Shown here piece by piece: positions 62,213 through 64,000 of a stretch of DNA of 64,000 nucleotides. Under the pieces are notes generated by a model. That model saw only the letters and a list, made by a program, of their open reading frames with translations, was not told where the DNA came from and ran no database searches. Made by a program: the position numbers and the translations under genes. This DNA is from Pantoea nemavictus (GTDB lineage: Bacteria; Pseudomonadota; Gammaproteobacteria; Enterobacterales; Enterobacteriaceae), in the NCBI RefSeq assembly GCF_037479095.1, contig NZ_JBBGZW010000001.1:2170001-2234000 (forward strand), written 5' to 3'. Within the stretch, counting starts at the first letter, position 1. Each line of letters opens with the position of its first letter.

Positions 62213-64000
62213 AGAATTTGACGCAAACGTTGCTGGCAAGCTCGCTGGCAACGGCGCTGCTGCTCGCGCCCGCGTGGGCTGAAACCCCGGCGGTCACTCA
62301 GGATAGCGGTGCGCTGTCTGAGGTTCCACCGCCGCAGGGCATGGAAAGTGCGGCCGATCAGCAGCTGCAACAGGCGGCAGGCGCGGCACCGTACGCGCCA
62401 GCGGAAACGGCACCGCTGACGGAAAACGACGCGCCCGCAGAGCCCGCGCCAGGCGAAACCGCACCCGCGCCCGAGATGGTGCTGCCAACGGTTGCGCCTA
62501 CTGCACCTGCGGCCATTGCGGATAACGAAGCGGTAACGCTCAATCAGCCGATCAGTACCACCGTTTCCGTCGCGCAGATGGGCCAGCCGCGTGGCATTAC
62601 GCTCACTGGCGGTCAGCTGCAATCCGGTATCGTCTTCACGCTGCCCAGCGATGAAGTGATCACCAACGCGCGCCTCAATCTGTCACTGCGCGTCTCGGCG
62701 GCACTGGCGGCGCGCAACACGTCGTTGCAGCTGATGCTGAACGGTCAGCCGCTCGGCACTCTGCCGCTCGGTTCGAGCGACAGCGACGTCAGCGACTACC
62801 AGCTGGATATTCCGGCAGCGATGGTGGTCTCCAGTAATAACCTCAGCTTCAAGATTAACGATGCCGACAAGCTGCTGTGCGAGAAAGAGAGCGCGCAGCA
62901 GTATCAGGTAGCGATTCTGCCCAAAACCACGCTGAGCCTCGAAGGCCAGCAGCTGAATATTGGCACCAGCCTGCGCAACTTCCCGCGTCCGTTTATCGAT
63001 GCGCAGCGCATGACGCCAGCCAGCGTCACCTTTGGCTTTGCAGCCAATGTCGCGCCGGACAGCATCAGCGCCGCTGCGCTGGTGGCATCGTGGATGGGCA
63101 TTCAGTCGGACTATCGTGGGATTCGTTTCCCGGTGGTGCGCGGCGATCTGCCTGAGCACAACGGCATTCTGGTGGGACATCCGGGCGATAAGATTGGCAC
63201 CGTGACCTTGCCCGCCACCAGCGGTCCGCTGCTGCAGGTGATCGATAATCCCAACAATCCGGTCTACAAACTGCTGCTGGTAGTGGGTGCCAATGACGAT
63301 CAGTTGCGTCAGGCCGCCAACCGTTTAACCACGCAGCCGCTGGCCACCGATGCCAGCAGCCTGAACGTACAACCGCAGCCGATTGGTATGCGTAAACCGT
63401 ACGATGCTCCGCGCTGGATCAACACCACGCGTCCGGTGCGCCTGAGCGAACTGCTGCGTAAAGATCAGAGCCTAACCACCACCGGCATCTGGCACGATGC
63501 GCTGAGCGTCAACTTCCGCGCCGCGCCGGATCTGTTTATGTGGGATGGCGATACCATTCCAGTGGAGCTGCACTATCGCTTCCCGTCCGAAAGCTGGATT
63601 GATGAGAACAACTCGTTCCTTAACGTGATGATCAATGGCACTTTCTTGCGCAACCTGACGGTGAACAAAGTGGGCCTGCTGGAAAGCGCCTGGCATCGCC
63701 TGGGTGGCGACGCGCGTCAGGAGCATTACACCCTGAAGCTCGAGCCATACCTGATTTACGGTGACAACCAGCTGGCGCTCTACTTCAACATCAAGCCGAA
63801 AGCGGATGCACCGTGCGGCGTGCTGCTGAACAACAACATTAAGAGCCGCATTGAAGAGGATTCGTGGATCGATCTGAGCCACACGCGCCACTTCACCATG
63901 CTGCCGAACCTCTCTTACTTTGTTGGTGCCTCGTTCCCGTTCTCGCGTCTTGCGGACTTCTCGCAGACCACGCTGCTGCTGCCGCAACAGCCGAGTGATG
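62209..64000 (+). CDS. bcsB: Cellulose synthase periplasmic subunit BcsB (partial, 3' end beyond window)
   Basis: 597 codons are visible from an ATG at 62209, which overlaps the bcsA stop as ATGA; no stop is reached. The signal peptide ends APAWA near residue 24. A Pro/Ala-rich stretch (about 25-105) precedes the carbohydrate-binding and flavodoxin-like repeats (PISTTVSVAQMGQPRGITLTGG, DYRGIRFPVVRG, PCGVLLNNNIKSRIEEDSWIDL). BcsB guides the glucan through the periplasm and stabilizes BcsA. The C-terminal membrane anchor, and probably bcsZ and bcsC, lie to the right. Confidence 0.95.
   Translation, partial: MKNLTQTLLASSLATALLLAPAWAETPAVTQDSGALSEVPPPQGMESAADQQLQQAAGAAPYAPAETAPLTENDAPAEPAPGETAPAPEMVLPTVAPTAPAAIADNEAVTLNQPISTTVSVAQMGQPRGITLTGGQLQSGIVFTLPSDEVITNARLNLSLRVSAALAARNTSLQLMLNGQPLGTLPLGSSDSDVSDYQLDIPAAMVVSSNNLSFKINDADKLLCEKESAQQYQVAILPKTTLSLEGQQLNIGTSLRNFPRPFIDAQRMTPASVTFGFAANVAPDSISAAALVASWMGIQSDYRGIRFPVVRGDLPEHNGILVGHPGDKIGTVTLPATSGPLLQVIDNPNNPVYKLLLVVGANDDQLRQAANRLTTQPLATDASSLNVQPQPIGMRKPYDAPRWINTTRPVRLSELLRKDQSLTTTGIWHDALSVNFRAAPDLFMWDGDTIPVELHYRFPSESWIDENNSFLNVMINGTFLRNLTVNKVGLLESAWHRLGGDARQEHYTLKLEPYLIYGDNQLALYFNIKPKADAPCGVLLNNNIKSRIEEDSWIDLSHTRHFTMLPNLSYFVGASFPFSRLADFSQTTLLLPQQPSD

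Noticed and set aside
1..64000. CRISPR array, prophage, insertion sequence or rRNA operon
   Set aside because: No regularly spaced repeats, no transposase, integrase or phage structural gene, and no rRNA sequence were seen. The only repeats are REP-like palindromes, ERIC copies and the 18-bp tandem pair.

Overview
The window reads as chromosomal DNA of a gammaproteobacterium in Enterobacterales, most like Pantoea or a close relative in Erwiniaceae. This is an inference from protein similarity to Escherichia coli orthologues recalled from memory, from local gene order, and from a cellulose operon that starts with bcsO. Almost every gene is intact. I see no prophage, transposase, rRNA operon or CRISPR array. 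The left edge cuts torT and the right edge cuts bcsB.

Layout. 1-3.3 kb: divergent torT/torS, the TMAO-sensing pair. 3.5 kb: selC (tRNA-Sec). 3.7-7.2 kb: xylB, a GlxA-type regulator and wecH. 7.4-16.6 kb: a leftward cluster of nine genes that I cannot assign to a known pathway (RidA, 2-hydroxyacid dehydrogenase, polar amino-acid type ABC importer with a fused permease-ATPase, an altered FMN-dehydrogenase-like protein, a leaderless NMT1-like protein, a cyclic amidohydrolase, an FCD-GntR regulator and an enolase-superfamily enzyme), with a readable control region at 16.64-16.85 kb. 17-20 kb: glyQS. 20.1-20.65 kb: a ParDE-type toxin-antitoxin pair. 20.7-31.1 kb: selB-selA-yibF, fdhE-fdoIHG and fdhD. 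31.1-33.4 kb: a DeoR-type regulator divergent from a class III aminotransferase. 33.5-37.8 kb: an ascorbate-family PTS with a sugar-phosphate 3-epimerase and a divergent LacI-type regulator. 37.9-44.3 kb: sodA, a VirK/YbjX protein, yibL and mtlRDA. 44.5-49.4 kb: yiaF, a gamma-glutamyltranspeptidase-like enzyme, yiaG, an HD hydrolase and ohrR-ohr. 49.7-58.1 kb: eptB, tRNA-Pro(UGG) and dppABCDF. 58.6-64 kb: bcsO-bcsQ-bcsA-bcsB, a cellulose operon that continues past the edge.

How the genes work together. The selenocysteine system is nearly complete here: selC supplies the tRNA, SelA converts Ser-tRNA to Sec-tRNA, SelB delivers it, and formate dehydrogenase FdoG carries an in-frame UGA at codon 196 followed by a bSECIS-like hairpin. 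FdhD and FdhE mature that enzyme. Only selD is missing from the window. The mtl, dpp, PTS, bcs and unassigned clusters each have one or more CRP-like sites upstream, so much of the window looks tied to carbon supply.

The best candidate for an undescribed system is the 7.4-16.6 kb cluster. Its promoter region holds a TATAAT box, a CRP-like site about 60 bp upstream of the inferred start, and two TCGTATACGA palindromes 158 bp apart that suit the cluster's own GntR protein. Two of its proteins are atypical: the FMN protein has Ile where the family's catalytic His should be, and the NMT1-like protein has no signal peptide. A second theme is a set of short GTAG...CTAC palindromes in intergenic DNA, plus one ERIC element inside the PTS operon and an ERIC fragment in front of its regulator.

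Coordinates of genes are firm; those of short sites were counted by hand and may be off by one or two bases.
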